Assembly: GCA_965221815.1 (NCBI GenBank)
Contig: OZ244915.1
Location: 1,674,001 to 1,738,000, forward strand
Source: JAPOXR01 sp965221815
GTDB lineage: Bacteria; Pseudomonadota; Alphaproteobacteria; Rhodobacterales; Rhodobacteraceae
Length of the DNA: 64,000 nt
Direction: 5' to 3'
Every line of letters starts with the position of its first letter. Position 1 is the stretch's first letter. This document shows positions 61,528-64,000 of this stretch, piece by piece. Position numbers and translations under genes: made by a program. Under the pieces are notes generated by a model. It was not told the origin of the DNA. It saw only the letters and a list, made by a program, of their open reading frames with translations, and did not search any database.

Positions 61528-62835
61528 TTATCGATCGTGGCCGGTTTCCAGTTTCCGCTCAAGATACATCGAATAACGTGACATCGCGAAACAGAATACG
61601 AAGAAAATGACGGCAACAAATACATAAAGTTCCCACACAATTCCGTTCCAGTTGCCGTCCGCGCGAATTGCGTTGGACAAACCCAGTGGATCAAGCAACC
61701 CGATAATTGATACCAGTGTCGTGTCTTTGAACAGGCCGATGAATGTCGAAACGATCCCCGGAATTGAAACCTTCAGTGCCTGCGGAAGAATGATCAGGCG
61801 CATCGATTTCCAGTAATCGAGGCCCAGCGCATCGGCCGCTTCATACTGTCCTTTCGGTAATGACGCGAGGCCACCGCGCACAACTTCCGCGATATAAGCC
61901 GATGCGAATAATGTCACCATAATGATGACACGTAGTATCAGGTCAAAATTGGTGCCGGGGGGCAGGAAAATATTCAGCAGCGTCGATGCCACGAACAGCA
62001 ATGTAATGAGCGGCACACCACGAATAAACTCGATGAAGCCGACGCAGATCGACTTCACAATCAACAGGTCCGACTGCCGACCCAGAGCCAGAAGAATGCC
62101 GATTGGCAGCGAGCAGGCAATACCGGTGACACCGATTGTCGTCGACAACATGAATCCGCCAAATTTTGCACTCTCAACTGATTCAAGATGAAGAAAAGGA
62201 ATGATTCCCTGCAAGATTCCTGCGAGTGGCCCGGCCAGGAAGATCCAGAAGAGCAAGGTGATCAGCACCGCGCCAATAATCCCTGGAAGTGACCCGAATG
62301 TGCGCGCGATCGCGAAGAAGGCGGCACAGCCAACTGCCAGCCCCAACGGGATGACAGCAATGTCCCACAAGGAACCGCCCCATAACAACCAGACTCCCAG
62401 AAAGGGATAGGCTGCAGAAAACCACAGCATCTTTCGCGGGAAACGCGTGAACAAGATGGGGGCCAGGGCAACAAACAGCAAAATCAGGGTCAGGTTCGGT
62501 CGCCAGTAGCTATCACTGGGGAAGAATCCGTAAAGCAGCTGCAGATAGCGCTCACGTATGACGGCCCAACACGCGCCGCTGACACCTTCACCATAGGTTG
62601 CGGCAATCGCCTCCCGGCATTCCCTGAGTGATGATGCGGTCCAGGATGACTGGAAAACCCACGGCACCGACTCGACGAGGAAAAATGCAATCGCCAGAAT
62701 CGAAAGAATGGTGAGAACCGAATTCAACCATCCGCCAAACAAATTTTGGCGGGCCCATGCGACAAGTCCAACATACATTTTTGGTGCCGGACGGACCGAA
62801 GCCATTTCTGTTCGCACATAGGAAACAGAGTTCAT
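61528..62835 (-). CDS. aapM: General L-amino acid ABC transporter permease AapM
   Basis: A 435-residue His/Glu/Gln-type permease, long because of extra N-terminal helices typical of AapM. The EAA loop is EYEAADALGLDYWKSMRLIILPQALK-like (about residues 355-385), and FLLSTTIGVTGIACSLPIG marks the TM domain. It begins 1 bp after aapQ. Confidence 0.93.
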   Translation of the reverse strand: MNSVSYVRTEMASVRPAPKMYVGLVAWARQNLFGGWLNSVLTILSILAIAFFLVESVPWVFQSSWTASSLRECREAIAATYGEGVSGACWAVIRERYLQLLYGFFPSDSYWRPNLTLILLFVALAPILFTRFPRKMLWFSAAYPFLGVWLLWGGSLWDIAVIPLGLAVGCAAFFAIARTFGSLPGIIGAVLITLLFWIFLAGPLAGILQGIIPFLHLESVESAKFGGFMLSTTIGVTGIACSLPIGILLALGRQSDLLIVKSICVGFIEFIRGVPLITLLFVASTLLNIFLPPGTNFDLILRVIIMVTLFASAYIAEVVRGGLASLPKGQYEAADALGLDYWKSMRLIILPQALKVSIPGIVSTFIGLFKDTTLVSIIGLLDPLGLSNAIRADGNWNGIVWELYVFVAVIFFVFCFAMSRYSMYLERKLETGHDR

Positions 62836-62836
62836 C

Positions 62837-64000
62837 TCAACGCTCCACCAGCCTGACGCGATTGTTGTACCAGTTGAGCACCGCTGAAACGCTCAATGAG
62901 ATAAACAGATAACACAGCATCAGCAGCAGGATGGTCTCGAGCTCTCGCCCGGTCTGGTTCAAGGTAATTCCACCCAGGGTACCGGTCACATCCATATAGC
63001 CAACGGCGATGGCCAGCGAGGAGTTCTTGGTCAAGTTCAGGAATTGTGAAATCAATGGCGGAATGATCACGCGCAATGCCTGCGGGAGAATGACAAGACT
63101 CATGGTCAAGCCCGGGCGCAGCCCCAACGAATAAGCCGCCTCCGTCTGCCCTTTGGAGACCGAGGTAATGCCGGCACGAACAATCTCTGCGATGAAGGCC
63201 GCTGTATAGAAAGACAGGGCCAACCAGAGGGCAATCAGCGAATTACGCATATGAATGCCCCCGCTGAAGTTGAATCCCTTTAATTCAGGATATCCCAGGT
63301 GAAAGCCGAGATAGGCGAGCAGCGCCACGGGCGGCAGAACGATCAAGGACAGACGAATATACCAGGTTGTTGGGAGCGCCCCGGTTTCAGCCTGTATTCT
63401 TAATGCGCGCTGCCGCACTTTGCGGGCAATCAAGATACCGGTCCCGAGGACAGCCAGAAGGGCGAAGAGGTCCAGACTCACGTCGAAGAGTCCGAAGATC
63501 GAAAGATCACCAAAACCGTTGGAGAACAGCGGTTCAGGAACATAAATCCCCCGATTGGTGAGAGCCACCGAATCCCATAGAGACATGGTCGCCGTGGCAT
63601 CTTCTCCGCGGAAGTCGCGTGGACGTGGCAGCGTCTCGATCAGGATCACCATAAAAAAGACAATCCACAAGAGCACGGGCACATTGCGGAACATTTCCAC
63701 AAAGACTGTCATCAGACGGGCAACCAACCAGTTCTTGGAGAGGCGCAACACACCCACAAGGACGCCAATGACCGTCGCCAGCACACAGCCCATCGTTGCC
63801 ACCAGCAAGGTATTGAGCAAACCGACGACAGATGCCCGCAAATGAGTTGAGCGGGACGTATACTCGATCAGGCGCTGGTTGATGTCGTAGCTGGCAGGTT
63901 GACCCAGAAAAGAAAAATCGACATCCTTGCCGAGTGCATTCAGATTTTGAATCGTATTGTTGATCAACCATGCGATCAACAACATGAATCCCATCAAGGC
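62837..64000 (-). CDS. aapQ: General L-amino acid ABC transporter permease AapQ, partial
   Basis: About 388 codons are visible, and the N-terminal first helix (some tens of residues) lies beyond the window. AapQ features are LRASVVGLLNTLLVATMGCV at the start of the TM domain and the EAA loop TEAAYSLGLRPGLTMSLVILPQALRV. The internal ATG near 63997 is within the first helix and is not the start. An aapJ binding protein gene is expected upstream. Confidence 0.92.
   Translation of the reverse strand, partial: ALMGFMLLIAWLINNTIQNLNALGKDVDFSFLGQPASYDINQRLIEYTSRSTHLRASVVGLLNTLLVATMGCVLATVIGVLVGVLRLSKNWLVARLMTVFVEMFRNVPVLLWIVFFMVILIETLPRPRDFRGEDATATMSLWDSVALTNRGIYVPEPLFSNGFGDLSIFGLFDVSLDLFALLAVLGTGILIARKVRQRALRIQAETGALPTTWYIRLSLIVLPPVALLAYLGFHLGYPELKGFNFSGGIHMRNSLIALWLALSFYTAAFIAEIVRAGITSVSKGQTEAAYSLGLRPGLTMSLVILPQALRVIIPPLISQFLNLTKNSSLAIAVGYMDVTGTLGGITLNQTGRELETILLLMLCYLFISLSVSAVLNWYNNRVRLVER

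Noticed and set aside
1..64000. CRISPR arrays, rRNA genes, riboswitches, reverse transcriptase-based diversity systems
   Set aside because: No regularly spaced short repeats, no rRNA sequence, no recognisable riboswitch core and no reverse transcriptase were seen, so cassette variation here is not a diversity-generating retroelement.

Overview
The window is chromosomal DNA of an alphaproteobacterium, possibly of the Rhodospirillales/SAR116 type, although the exact order cannot be fixed from sequence alone. The evidence is the split FoF1 block atpI-atpB-atpE-atpG(b')-atpF(b), the runs ffh-chorismate mutase-rpsP-rimM-trmD-rplS-rpmE and rpmH-rnpA-yidD-yidC-engB-argB, the AapQMP-type amino-acid transporter, and a glcDEF operon. 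Housekeeping genes are intact and closely packed. Between them lie insertion sequences, pseudogenes and a large scarred accessory region.

Layout. 1-9.2 kb: end of recJ, a possible decayed efp, tRNA-Glu, a YbdK-type carboxylate-amine ligase with an IS5/IS427 element in its stop codon, class I aldolase, NUDIX hydrolase, gabD, Hsp20 and a toxin-antitoxin pair. 9.7-13.6 kb: glycolate oxidase glcDEF. 14-17 kb: an AAA-ATPase/PD-(D/E)XK protein, a DUF1285 protein and IS relics. 17.2-23.5 kb: polA, a frameshifted zinc-finger gene, HIT protein, PfkB sugar kinase, nth and an AraC-MGMT DNA repair gene. 23.6-26.1 kb: Fo ATP synthase. 26.2-30.3 kb: the Anbu operon (circularly permuted ATP-grasp, alpha-E, transglutaminase, Anbu peptidase). 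30.3-32.5 kb: an EamA transporter gene broken by an IS630 element. 36.9-41.2 kb: the ffh-to-rpmE translation block and tRNA-Arg. 51.5-64 kb: SprT-like protein, flavin disulfide reductase with a TVP38 membrane protein, the rpmH-to-sixA run, and an AapPMQ transporter cut by the window end.

The accessory regions (32.5-36.7 and 41.4-51.4 kb) hold the most unusual content: a family of small Sec-exported, cysteine-containing proteins arranged as cassettes. Two cassettes (42371-43094 + and 46590-47364 -) share one identical 967-bp leader (41419-42385 and, inverted, 47350-48316). The leader carries a promoter, a ribosome binding site, an ATG and the first five codons. It ends exactly at a poly-C tract (12 C and 21 C) inside the signal peptide, after which the two proteins differ. 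Both tract lengths leave the ATG out of frame with the body, so both read as translationally OFF. A third secreted-protein gene (33748-34446 -) has an 11-G tract between a perfect -35 box (TTGACA) and a weak -10, the layout of a phase-variable promoter. A fourth cassette (34764-35399 -) starts at the mature N-terminus without a signal peptide. It shares the same 9-residue start and a near-identical C-terminal third with the 42-kb cassette but has a different middle, as expected of a silent donor or recombination product.

A short motif near GGTAGTGTCTCAGTTTGAAA recurs at cassette boundaries, and third-copy fragments of the leader lie at 32821 and 36487. The most economical reading is a phase-variable and recombinationally shuffled surface or secreted protein locus embedded in IS debris (IS66, ISKra4, Tn5-like, IS21 istB, IS256) and a phage head-tail connector fragment. 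The function of the secreted proteins is not recognised.
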